The position numbers were made by a program, and so were the translations under genes. This document shows positions 1 through 6,719 of a stretch of DNA of 64,000 bases, piece by piece. Under the pieces are notes generated by a model that was not told where the DNA came from, did no database searches, and saw only the letters and a program-made list of their open reading frames with translations. Position 1 is the first letter of the stretch. Every line of letters starts with the position of its first letter. The DNA is taken from NCBI RefSeq assembly GCF_023147585.1, contig NZ_JAHXOZ010000006.1, positions 62,001 through 126,000 on the forward strand. Reading direction: 5' to 3'. This DNA comes from Micrococcus sp. EYE_212. GTDB taxonomy: Bacteria; Actinomycetota; Actinomycetes; Actinomycetales; Micrococcaceae.

Positions 1-336
1 GCCGACGCGGACCGGGAGCCCCGCCTGCTCGGCGACGTGAACCACCGGCTCCACGCGGCGATCGTCCGGCTGCTGGACTCCCGCGACCTCGAGGCCGTCA
101 TGGACGGCGTCCTCGCCCGCCTGCGCCTCGCGTTCCAGCCGATGGACGTCCTGACCGACCTCCACCCGCGCTTCGCCGCGCGCAACCGCCGGCTGGCCGA
201 GCTCATCGCGGACGGGGAGCTCGAGTCCGCGGCCGAGATCCTGGGCCCCTACCTCGACGAGGCCGAGCACACGGTGCTCGAGCACCTCGGCTCCCGCGGC
301 GGACGGCCGGGCCCGCAGCTCCCCGCCAGCGGCTGA
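1..336 (+). CDS. GntR-family regulator, C-terminal FCD domain (5' end outside window)
   Basis: The frame is open from base 1 and ends with TGA at 334-336, giving 111 residues of a protein that starts upstream of the window. What is visible resembles the C-terminal half of an FCD ligand-binding domain of GntR/FadR-type repressors: a D-x-N-H-R-L-H-x-A-I segment near the start, an H-x-R-F-A-A-R stretch, and a closing helix with H near L-E-H-L. The histidines of this domain usually bind a metal or carboxylate effector. The N-terminal winged-helix DNA-binding part is not in the window. It converges on the NRAMP-family gene, sharing a bidirectional terminator. A role controlling neighbouring carboxylate or oxoproline metabolism would be speculation. 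Confidence 0.6.
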   Translation, partial: ADADREPRLLGDVNHRLHAAIVRLLDSRDLEAVMDGVLARLRLAFQPMDVLTDLHPRFAARNRRLAELIADGELESAAEILGPYLDEAEHTVLEHLGSRGGRPGPQLPASG

Positions 337-346
337 CGGCCCACGG

Positions 347-397
347 ACGACGAGACGCCCTCCCGGTCCGCTGTGGACCGGGAGGGCGTCTCGTCGT
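347..397. terminator. Bidirectional intrinsic terminator
   Basis: A perfect 23-bp inverted repeat (arms 347-369 and 375-397, 5-base loop) sits between two convergent genes, so it can end transcription from both sides. There is no clear U-run, as is usual in high-GC actinobacteria. Confidence 0.85.
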
Positions 398-416
398 TCG
401 CGCGGGGTGCGAGCGG

Positions 417-1685
417 TCAGCCCGCGAAGAGCTGGAGCATGGGCTGGAAGGCGCGCACGGCGATGAACACCGAGAGCAGCCACGCGAGCACGCCCACCGC
501 GATGAGCCACACCGGGTAGCGGTATCCGCCCATGAGGTCGCGGCGGAAGGCGGCGACGATGAGCAGCACGGCGAAGCCCACCGGCAGGATCAGGGCGTTG
601 AACGCGCCGGCGAACACCAGCAGCGTGGTGGGCGCCTGGCGCAGCACCAGGTACAGCACCGCGCACACCACGATGAACCCCACCGTCAGCAGGTTGCGCG
701 TCCGGTCCGAGGTGGTGGACTTCGTGATGAAGGAGACCGAGGTGTAGGAGGCACCGATCACCGAGGTGAGGGCGGCGGCCCAGAAGATCACGCCGAACAT
801 GCGCAGGCCGACCTCGCCGGCGGCGGCCTGGAAGGCGTGGGCGGCCTGGTTCGTGGTGCCCAGGTCCGCGCCGGAGGCCACCACGCCGAGGACGGCGAGG
901 AAGAGCAGCACGCGCATCAGGCCGGTGATGATGATCGAGAGCACGGAGCTGTTGGTGATGGACTTGACGCTGTCCACGCCGGAGACGCCCGAGTCGATCA
1001 TGCGGTGCGCGCCGGCGTACGTGATGTAGCCGCCCACGGTGCCGCCGACGAGGGTGGCCAGCGCGAGGAACATGCCCTGGTCCAGGTTGCCGACGTTCAC
1101 GGACTGGGTCAGCGCCTCCCCGACCGGCGGGTTCGAGACGATCGCCACGTAGAGCATCAGGGCGATCATGAGGGCGCCCAGGATGACGACGATGCGGTCC
1201 AGTGCGGCGCCGGCGCGCTTCGAGAGGAAGATCGCGATGGCGATCAGGGCGGAGACGGCGCCGCCGATCAGGGCGTCCGCGCCGAGCATGGCGTTGAGGC
1301 CGAGGCCGGTGCCGGCGATGTTGCCGATGTTGAAGACCATGCCGCCGATGAACACGAGGGCGGAGAGCAGCCAGCCGAGGCCGGGGAGCACGCGGTTGGC
1401 CAGCTCCTGCGCACGCAGGCCGGCGACGCCGATGACGCGCCACACGTTCATCTGAACGGCGATGTCGATGAGGATCGAGACCAGGATCGCCAGGGCGAAC
1501 GCGGCGCCGAGCTGCACCGTGAACGTGGAGGTCTGGGTGATGAACCCGGGGCCGATCGCGCTCGTGGCCATGAGGAACATGGCGCCGAGCAGGGCCGTGC
1601 GGCGCTGGGGGGAGGAGAGGGCGGTGGAGCCCTGGGCGGGCGTGCTCTGCGTCGTCCCCTGCGGGGCGGGAGCGGGATGTGCCAT
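417..1685 (-). CDS. NRAMP-family integral membrane transporter, non-canonical
   Basis: A 422-residue polytopic membrane protein with about eleven hydrophobic segments and a short Ala/Pro/Thr-rich cytoplasmic N-terminus. The fold-level match is to the NRAMP/divalent-metal transporter family: helix 1 carries I-G-P-G-F-I-T-Q-T, aligning with the D-P-G-N region. The two hallmarks of manganese/iron transporters, D-P-G-N in helix 1 and M-P-H in helix 6, are absent; the helix 6 region reads Y-A-G-A-H-R-M. This resembles the YcsG branch, found beside 5-oxoprolinase genes in Bacillus, so the substrate may not be Mn or Fe. The gene diverges from a MarR regulator, with a palindrome between them. The ATG at 1685 is preceded by GGAAGG, supporting the start. 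Confidence 0.75.
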   Translation of the reverse strand: MAHPAPAPQGTTQSTPAQGSTALSSPQRRTALLGAMFLMATSAIGPGFITQTSTFTVQLGAAFALAILVSILIDIAVQMNVWRVIGVAGLRAQELANRVLPGLGWLLSALVFIGGMVFNIGNIAGTGLGLNAMLGADALIGGAVSALIAIAIFLSKRAGAALDRIVVILGALMIALMLYVAIVSNPPVGEALTQSVNVGNLDQGMFLALATLVGGTVGGYITYAGAHRMIDSGVSGVDSVKSITNSSVLSIIITGLMRVLLFLAVLGVVASGADLGTTNQAAHAFQAAAGEVGLRMFGVIFWAAALTSVIGASYTSVSFITKSTTSDRTRNLLTVGFIVVCAVLYLVLRQAPTTLLVFAGAFNALILPVGFAVLLIVAAFRRDLMGGYRYPVWLIAVGVLAWLLSVFIAVRAFQPMLQLFAG

Positions 1686-1770
1686 GGGGGGCCTTCCGGA
1701 GGAGTGGGGAGCGCGCGGGGGTCCCGGCAGGGGTGATTCCTGTCACGTGGCGCGAAGGTGACGGTACATG

Positions 1771-1781
1771 TTGTTCAACAA
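1771..1781. promoter_or_regulatory. Probable MarR operator between divergent genes
   Basis: TTGTTCAACAA is an inverted repeat with 5-bp arms around one central base, typical of MarR-family operators. It lies between the divergent transporter and MarR genes, placed to control both. Its position makes the ATG at 1768 unlikely to be a translation start. Confidence 0.5.
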
Positions 1782-1821
1782 TCTGGCCAGTCATCCGACG
1801 GTGCCGGAGGAGTGTCCCGGC

Positions 1822-2520
1822 GTGGACGTGACGTTCCGCCGCCGCGCGTCGGGGCTGCCACGGAGGTCTGACAGGGGAGAGTCTTCTGCATGGCATCGTC
1901 GTCCCCGGCCCCCCCAGCCCGCCTCGGAGGAGGAGCGGGCCGGCCTGGCCCGCCTTCTGGAGGATCCGCTCCAGACGAGTGAGACCAGCCGGGACGAACG
2001 ACTCGCGTGGGGCGTGACGGTGGCCGCGATGCTGGCCGCCCAGTCCAGGCTCGAGGCCTCCCTGCACCGGGAGTGCGGCGTCACGCCCGTCGAGTACCAC
2101 CTCCTGATGGTGCTCCTCGGCGAGGACGGCGATCCCGAGTCCGGCGAGGTGGCCGTGAGCGTGGCGGCCACCCGCGTGAGCTCCTCCCTCTCCCGTCTGT
2201 CACACGTGGTGCGCCGGCTCGACGCGCGCGGCTGGCTGGCCAGCCGCCCCTCCGCCACCGACGCCCGCGTCACCCTGGTGCGCCTCACGTCCGAGGGCCT
2301 CGAGCGTGCCGTGCGGTGCTCGGCGGTCTACACCCGCCTGGTGGGTGAGATATGGGTGCAGCACCTGGACGAGACGGACGTCCGTGACGCCGCGCGGGTG
2401 TCCGCGAAGGTCCTCGCGGGCCTGCGTGAGGACCACTGGATCCTCCCGCTCGCGTCCGAGGCGTCCGCCGACGCCGACGCGCGCAGGTCCGCCGGGCCGG
2501 GTCCGCGCGCCGGCTCCTGA
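1822..2520 (+). CDS. MarR-family transcriptional regulator, start uncertain, possible frameshift
   Basis: The conserved part (from about base 1921) is a winged-helix MarR regulator: an N-terminal dimerisation helix, then a recognition region A-V-S-V-A-A-T-R-V-S-S-S-L-S-R, and a wing with D-A-R-V-T-L-V-R-L-T. It probably controls the divergent transporter. The start is unclear. GTG 1822 follows GGAGGAG at 1806-1812 with good spacing, but codons from 1822 to about 1908 use third-position A/T unlike the rest of the gene. ATG 1890 has its own GGGGAGA and host-like codons but is in another frame; it would join the MarR frame only if the seven-C run at 1909-1915 were six. ATG 1768 overlaps the operator. 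The MarR identity is secure; the N-terminus is not. Confidence 0.75.
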   Translation: MDVTFRRRASGLPRRSDRGESSAWHRRPRPPQPASEEERAGLARLLEDPLQTSETSRDERLAWGVTVAAMLAAQSRLEASLHRECGVTPVEYHLLMVLLGEDGDPESGEVAVSVAATRVSSSLSRLSHVVRRLDARGWLASRPSATDARVTLVRLTSEGLERAVRCSAVYTRLVGEIWVQHLDETDVRDAARVSAKVLAGLREDHWILPLASEASADADARRSAGPGPRAGS

Positions 2521-2917
2521 TCCGTGCTCCGGCACGTCGCCGCGCGCCTTCGGACCGAGTTTGGTCCGCATGGGGTGCTCCCCGTAAGATGGGACGGCGC
2601 ACGCCGCGTTGTTCTCATTCTCCCTGCCCTCGGGCGTGGGGGCTGGGTCGGAAAAGCAACGCGCTCCCGCAGACCGGATCCCGGTGACGTCCCCTCCCGT
2701 GGGGCGAGCCGGGGCTCACCGTTCACACCAGCGATCCCATAAGGCACTTCGGTTGGCTCTCACCCAGCCTGGTCCACCTTTTCGAGAAGTCGCAGTAAGA
2801 GTGCGGTGTCCACACCCGGGGCGGGGCTCACAGGTTGTCCCTGGACGACGAGTCCGGGGCGCAGCGCACTGCGGGTTCCGCCCGTCCTTTTACTACTACT
2901 TGCCACGAGGAGTGATC
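2521..2917 (+). promoter_or_regulatory. Gene-free region: promoter and long leader of the L28-L33-S14 operon
   Basis: No convincing gene lies here. A sigma70-type promoter is visible: TTGGTC at 2561-2566, 18 bp, TAAGAT at 2585-2590, predicting a start near 2597 and a leader of about 320 bases before rpmB. A small hairpin (CGGACC/GGTCCG, 2551-2568) overlaps the -35 and GGGG-TGCT-CCCC lies in the spacer. The leader contains several GC hairpins and ends in a T/A-rich strip (2888-2900) just before the ribosome binding site. I found no match to a riboswitch I know and no clear Zur box. Confidence 0.5.
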
Positions 2918-3154
2918 ATGGCAGCACACTGCCAGGTAACCGGGGCTGGGCCGGGATTCGGCCACAGCATCTCCCACTCGCATCGCCGCAACAAGCGTCG
3001 GTTCGACCCGAACATCCAGAAGAAGACCTACTGGGTCCCGTCCCTGCGCCGCAACGTCACGCTGACGCTGTCGGCCAAGGGCATCAAGACCATCGACGTG
3101 CGCGGCATCGACGCCGTCATCGCGGATCTCATCGCGAAGGGAGTGAAGTTCTGA
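2918..3154 (+). CDS. rpmB: 50S ribosomal protein L28 (cysteine-poor form)
   Basis: A 78-residue basic protein of the large ribosomal subunit. The N-terminus has C-Q-V-T-G-A-G-P-x-F-G-H and S-H-R-R-N-K-R-R-F, the L28 signature; the C-terminus has the [11 protein letters not shown] segment. Only one cysteine is present, so this is the zinc-independent (C-) form. ATG 2918 follows CGAGGAG with 5-base spacing. The frame stays open far upstream, but only this start gives a normal-length L28. First gene of an operon: rpmG starts 1 base after its stop. Confidence 0.97.
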   Translation: MAAHCQVTGAGPGFGHSISHSHRRNKRRFDPNIQKKTYWVPSLRRNVTLTLSAKGIKTIDVRGIDAVIADLIAKGVKF

Positions 3155-3155
3155 C

Positions 3156-3323
3156 ATGGCCAAGGACAAGGACGTTCGTCCGATCATCAAGCTGAAGTCC
3201 ACCGCCGGCACGGGCTACACCTACGTGACGCGCAAGAACCGCCGCAACAACCCGGATCGCATCACCCTGAAGAAGTACGACCCGGTGGTCCGCAAGCACG
3301 TCGACTTCCGAGAGGAGCGCTGA
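3156..3323 (+). CDS. rpmG: 50S ribosomal protein L33 (zinc-independent form)
   Basis: A 55-residue protein starting M-A-K-D-K-D-V-R-P and containing [13 protein letters not shown] and [11 protein letters not shown], the L33 signature. It has no cysteine, so it lacks the zinc ribbon and is the C- form. It is placed between rpmB and rpsN with 1-base gaps on both sides, so the three are almost certainly cotranscribed. In many actinobacteria this trio is the zinc-starvation (Zur-controlled) set; whether other copies exist in this genome cannot be seen here. Confidence 0.96.
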   Translation: MAKDKDVRPIIKLKSTAGTGYTYVTRKNRRNNPDRITLKKYDPVVRKHVDFREER

Positions 3324-3324
3324 G

Positions 3325-3630
3325 ATGGCCAAGAAGTCCATGATCGCCAAGAACGAGCAGCGCAAGGCCATCGTCGCCCGCTGGGCCGAGAAGCGCGCCG
3401 AGATGCGCAAGACCCTGGTCGACCCCGACGCCTCGGACGAGGCCCGCGAGGCCGCCCGCATCGGCCTGCAGAAGATGCCCCGCGACGCCTCGCCGGTGCG
3501 CGTGCGCAACCGCGACGTCATCGACGGCCGCCCCCGTGGCACCTTCCAGCGCTTCGGCATCTCCCGCGTGCGCTTCCGCGACATGGCGCACCGTGGCGAG
3601 CTGCCCGGCGTGACCAAGTCCTCCTGGTGA
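3325..3630 (+). CDS. rpsN: 30S ribosomal protein S14 (long, zinc-independent form)
   Basis: A 101-residue S14 of the long type. The C-terminus [19 protein letters not shown] and the closing G-V-T-K-S-S-W are diagnostic. The short, zinc-binding S14 has C-x2-C pairs, absent here. It binds 16S rRNA in the head of the small subunit. Last gene of rpmB-rpmG-rpsN, followed by a strong hairpin at 3695-3744. Confidence 0.96.
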   Translation: MAKKSMIAKNEQRKAIVARWAEKRAEMRKTLVDPDASDEAREAARIGLQKMPRDASPVRVRNRDVIDGRPRGTFQRFGISRVRFRDMAHRGELPGVTKSSW

Positions 3631-3694
3631 CCTGAGGCGCCGGGCCCCTCGGCCCGGTGCGTCGGAGACCGGCCCTCGACGGCCGTCGCCACCC

Positions 3695-3744
3695 CGCCGA
3701 CGGCGGTGGGCGCCATCCCTGCGATGGCCCCACCGCCGTCGGCG
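3695..3744 (+). terminator. Terminator after rpmB-rpmG-rpsN
   Basis: A perfect 16-bp inverted repeat (3695-3710 and 3729-3744), extended by further pairing of GCCAT/ATGGC inside, lies 65 bp after rpsN and before the hup promoter region. Confidence 0.75.
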
Positions 3745-3843
3745 TTCGTGCACCTGAGGGCGTTCCGGCCCGGAATTCGCGGAATCACGCCGCTCAGATG
3801 GGGCGGAGGCCGGACGCAGGTGGTACGTTCGCAACTGGCAGCT

Positions 3844-3859
3844 CGGGTCGATCGACCCG
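3844..3859. promoter_or_regulatory. 16-bp perfect palindrome upstream of hup
   Basis: CGGGTCGATCGACCCG is a perfect palindrome 34 bp before the HU start, in the 5' region where an operator would sit. No known regulator is recognised. Confidence 0.35.
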
Positions 3860-3892
3860 GGTCCGACATCAACGTCCCACAGGGAGGACCCC

Positions 3893-4174
3893 ATGGCCAT
3901 GAACCGCAAGGATCTCGTCGCCGCCGTCGCTGAGCGCGCCGGCACCACCCAGTCCGCCGTCAGCGACACCGTGGATGCGCTCTTCGAGGTGCTCTCCGCT
4001 CAGGTGAAGAAGGGCGAGAAGGTCTCGATCCCCGGCTGGCTCGCCGTCGAGCGCACCGAGCGCAAGGAGCGCACCGGCCGCAACCCCCGCACCGGCGAGG
4101 AGATCACCATCCCGGCCGGTCACTCCGTGAAGGTCACCGCCGGCTCCAAGCTCAAGGCCGCCGCCTCCGAGTGA
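3893..4174 (+). CDS. hup: HU-family nucleoid DNA-binding protein
   Basis: A 93-residue HU homolog: N-terminal helices starting M-N-R-K-D-L-V-A-A-V-A-E-R, and the DNA-contacting arm R-T-G-R-N-P-R-T-G-E-E-I-T-I-P-A-G. The segment before the arm is V-S-I-P-G-W-L-A-V-E-R rather than the commoner G-F-G-x-F, a variant seen in one class of actinobacterial HU. It bends and compacts DNA as a dimer. ATG 3893 is 6 bases after AGGGAGG; ATG 3899 is possible. Monocistronic: its own upstream region and a terminator at 4224-4255. Confidence 0.95.
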   Translation: MAMNRKDLVAAVAERAGTTQSAVSDTVDALFEVLSAQVKKGEKVSIPGWLAVERTERKERTGRNPRTGEEITIPAGHSVKVTAGSKLKAAASE

Positions 4175-4223
4175 TCGGTCCCGGTGCCTGAGCGCCTCGT
4201 GACGAGGCGGCCGGCACGGCCCA

Positions 4224-4255
4224 GACGGGCGCCCCGCACGCGCGGGGCGCCCGTC
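4224..4255 (+). terminator. Terminator after hup
   Basis: A perfect 14-bp stem (4224-4237/4242-4255) with a 4-base loop, 50 bp after the hup stop. Confidence 0.8.
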
Positions 4256-4352
4256 GTCGTCTCGACGGGCGATCTCCGGACTGCGTCCGCGTCCACGAGG
4301 CGTAGAATCGAGGGCACCGCCGGTCCCGCGACGTAGGGGGGAGGAGCCCGCC

Positions 4353-5006
4353 ATGGAACACGCGTCCCCGCGTGTCGTCCGCGGCCCCGCCCGCCTGCTG
4401 CGAGGCTGGGCCGGCGCCTCCGCGATGACCCTGCTCGCCGCCCTGTTCCACGCGGCCGCCTCCCCGGGCCACGGCGCTCCGGGGCCGGGCCTGCTGCTCG
4501 CGAGCACCGTCCTCGCCGCCCCGCTGTGCACCGCCCTCGCCGGCCGCGCGCTGAGCCTGTGGCGCACCGTGACGGCCGTGATCGGGGCGCAGGGCCTCTT
4601 CCACGCGCTGTACGGCCTCTCCCACGGCGGGCACTCTGTGGCCGCCGCCTCCGCCGAGCACGCCGGCCACCTCGGCCGCGCCACGGCCGGGGGAGCGCCG
4701 CTGCTCGCGGTGGTGCCCGGACCGGCGTCGGCCGGGGCGCCGACGGACGCCGGGGCGGCCATGCTCGCGGCGCACCTCGTCGCCGCCGTCCTCACCGTGG
4801 CGGTGCTGCGCTGGGGCGAGCGCGCCGTCGTGGCGCTCGCGGAGCGCGTCCTGGAGACCACCCTGATCCTGTGGGCCAGCGCCCCCGCCCCCGCCCCGGC
4901 CCGCCCCGCGGGCCGCCCGGCCCCGCGCGCCGCGGGCCCCGTGGAGTCCCTCCTCGTCCTCAGCACGCCGGGTCTGCGCGGGCCGCCCTTCGCCCTCGCG
5001 GCCTGA
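4353..5006 (+). CDS. Histidine-bearing membrane protein heading the copper cluster
   Basis: A 217-residue protein of no recognised family. It has about four hydrophobic segments (near residues 22-36, 45-65, 70-85 and 130-150) and a Pro/Ala-rich C-terminus. Helix 3 runs into G-L-F-H-A-L-Y-G-L-S-H-G-G-H-S, followed by further histidines (A-E-H-A-G-H), a pattern that could coordinate copper. ATG 4353 has GGGAGGAG at good spacing; TAGAAT at 4302-4307 is a plausible -10. CopC, PCuAC, DyP and CopD-CtaG follow on the same strand, so a role in copper uptake or delivery is inferred from context only. Confidence 0.65.
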   Translation: MEHASPRVVRGPARLLRGWAGASAMTLLAALFHAAASPGHGAPGPGLLLASTVLAAPLCTALAGRALSLWRTVTAVIGAQGLFHALYGLSHGGHSVAAASAEHAGHLGRATAGGAPLLAVVPGPASAGAPTDAGAAMLAAHLVAAVLTVAVLRWGERAVVALAERVLETTLILWASAPAPAPARPAGRPAPRAAGPVESLLVLSTPGLRGPPFALAA

Positions 5007-5104
5007 TGGCGCCCCGTGGGCGCGGGCCGCACGCGCCCCCACCCGCTCTGCATCTCGGCCCCGGCCGCGGCACGTCCGCGCTCCCGAGGGCCGGGGAGGA
5101 CACC

Positions 5105-5869
5105 ATGCACCCCCACACCCCCGTCTCAAGCCCCGACTCGACCCCCGTCTCCATCCCCCGCCCCTCCCGCATCGCCCCGCGTCCCGCCCTGCGCGCCGCC
5201 GCCGGGCTCGCGCTGCTCCCCGCCCTGGCCCTGGCCGGGGCGACGCCGGCCGCCGCGCACGACGAGCTGGTCAAGGCCGTCCCCGCGCAGGGGGCGTCCG
5301 CAACCGACGCGCCGTCCGAGGTCTCGCTGACCTTCAGCGGCGACCTGATCGACGGCCAGGGCATCAAGAACCTGGCGCAGGTGCGCGACGCGCACGGCAG
5401 TCAGTGGCAGGCCGGCCCCGGCACCGTCGACGGGCCCACCCTGAGCGTGCCCCTGTGCGAGGGCCTGCCGAACGGCGCGTACGACGTCGCCTACCGCGTG
5501 GTCTACTCGGACGGCCACTCCGAGGAGCAGACCTACGCGTTCACCGTGGAGGACCCCGCCGCCCCGGCCGAGGGCACCGCGCCCGAGGGCTGCGGCGTGG
5601 CCGCCGCCGGCACCTCCACCCCCGCATCGACGTCTCCGGCCGCCGGGGAGTCCTCGGCGCCGTCCGAGTCCACCACAGCCGGCTCCACCGCGTCCGACCC
5701 GGCGGCGTCGTCCGCCGCGGCCGCGAACGCACCGGCCTCGGCCGAGGACGAGGGGCTGCCCGGCTGGGTGTGGCCTCTCGGCATCGGCGGCCTGCTGGTG
5801 CTGGGCCTCGGCGCGCTCGCGCTGCACCGCAAGGCCACGGCGCTCGGCCACCTCGACGCCGACCGCTGA
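5105..5869 (+). CDS. copC: CopC-domain copper-binding protein, membrane anchored
   Basis: A 254-residue exported protein. The signal peptide ends A-A-A-H (around residues 52-55), so cleavage leaves histidine at or next to the mature N-terminus, as needed for the histidine-brace Cu(II) site of CopC. The CopC beta-sandwich follows, with V-P-A-Q-G-A-S-A-T-D-A-P-S-E-V-S-L-T-F-S and the second copper-ligand motif S-D-G-H. A Ser/Thr/Ala-rich linker leads to a C-terminal helix (L-P-G-W-V-W-P-L-G-I) and a basic tail, so it stays in the membrane facing outside. GGGGAGG precedes ATG 5105. It probably hands copper to the CopD domain encoded at 8068-10377. Confidence 0.88.
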   Translation: MHPHTPVSSPDSTPVSIPRPSRIAPRPALRAAAGLALLPALALAGATPAAAHDELVKAVPAQGASATDAPSEVSLTFSGDLIDGQGIKNLAQVRDAHGSQWQAGPGTVDGPTLSVPLCEGLPNGAYDVAYRVVYSDGHSEEQTYAFTVEDPAAPAEGTAPEGCGVAAAGTSTPASTSPAAGESSAPSESTTAGSTASDPAASSAAAANAPASAEDEGLPGWVWPLGIGGLLVLGLGALALHRKATALGHLDADR

Positions 5870-5987
5870 GCGCTCTCCCACCGCCTCACCGACGCCAGCC
5901 GCCCCCGGACACCCGGGGCGCGCGGCCGCGACGTCGTCCCCGCATCTCCGGCGCGTCCTCGCGCCCTTCCTTCTGAAGGACACCGAC

Positions 5988-6719
5988 ATGCCCTCGAACA
6001 CCACCCATCCCTCCTCCCGTCCCTCCTCCCGCCTCGGCCTCGCCGCCGTCCTCGCCGCCTCGGCCCTCACCCTGAGCGCGTGCACCGGCGGCGCCGAGCC
6101 CGCTCCGACGTCCAGCGCTGCGGCCGGCTCGGCGGCCACGGTCTCCGCCTCCTCCGCCCCCGGTGCCGCGTCGTCGTCGTCGGCCGCGTCCGGCTCCGGC
6201 ACCGCCGCCTCCGAGGGCGCCCAGGCCGCGTCCCTGCGCGTCGTGGACCCGTGGACCAAGGCCGTCGACGGCGCCATGACCGGCTCGTTCGGCACGCTCG
6301 AGAACGCGTCCGACGCCCCGCTCCACATCGTCTCCGTGACCTCGCCGTCCGCTCCCCGCGCGGAGCTGCACGAGATGGCCGACGGCCCGAACGGCCAGAA
6401 GGTCATGCGCGAGACCGAGGACGGCCTCACCGTGCCGGCCGGGGGCTCGCTGGAGCTCGTGCCCGGTGGCCGTCACGTCATGCTCATGGGCCTCACGGAC
6501 CCCGTGGAGCCGGGCGAGGAGGTCGCCTACACGCTGGCCCTCGAGGACGGCTCCACGCTCGACGTGCGGTCTCTCGCCCGCCCGTTCACGGGGGCGAACG
6601 AGTCCTACCACGGCGGTGAGGCGGGGGCGGCGGCCCCCTCCTCCCTGGACCACTCGGGGATGGAGCACGGCACCTCGTCCGCCGCGGCGCCGGGATCGGC
6701 CGGCCATGGAGACCACTGA
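5988..6719 (+). CDS. PCuAC-domain copper chaperone lipoprotein
   Basis: A 243-residue lipoprotein: signal peptide with lipobox L-S-A-C (Cys about residue 32), then a Ser/Ala-rich linker, then a PCuAC domain (about residues 78-205). The copper(I) ligands are visible in the expected order: H-E-M, later K-V-M-R, then R-H-V-M-L-M-G-L. Family members carry Cu(I) to the Cu-A or Cu-B centre of haem-copper oxidases. The C-terminus is His-rich (D-H-S-G-M-E-H, G-H-G-D-H). AAGGA precedes ATG 5988. It overlaps the DyP gene by 14 bp, showing translational coupling. Confidence 0.9.
   Translation: MPSNTTHPSSRPSSRLGLAAVLAASALTLSACTGGAEPAPTSSAAAGSAATVSASSAPGAASSSSAASGSGTAASEGAQAASLRVVDPWTKAVDGAMTGSFGTLENASDAPLHIVSVTSPSAPRAELHEMADGPNGQKVMRETEDGLTVPAGGSLELVPGGRHVMLMGLTDPVEPGEEVAYTLALEDGSTLDVRSLARPFTGANESYHGGEAGAAAPSSLDHSGMEHGTSSAAAPGSAGHGDH

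Noticed and set aside
1768-1821. ATG 1768 as the MarR start
   Set aside because: It overlaps the palindromic operator and has no ribosome binding site.
2609-2917. N-terminal extension of L28 through an upstream open frame
   Set aside because: L28 has a normal length and a ribosome binding site at ATG 2918; the extension has no protein-like composition.
2521-2917. Zur box or known riboswitch upstream of rpmB
   Set aside because: No AT-rich Zur palindrome and no conserved core of c-di-AMP, SAM, cobalamin or TPP riboswitches seen.
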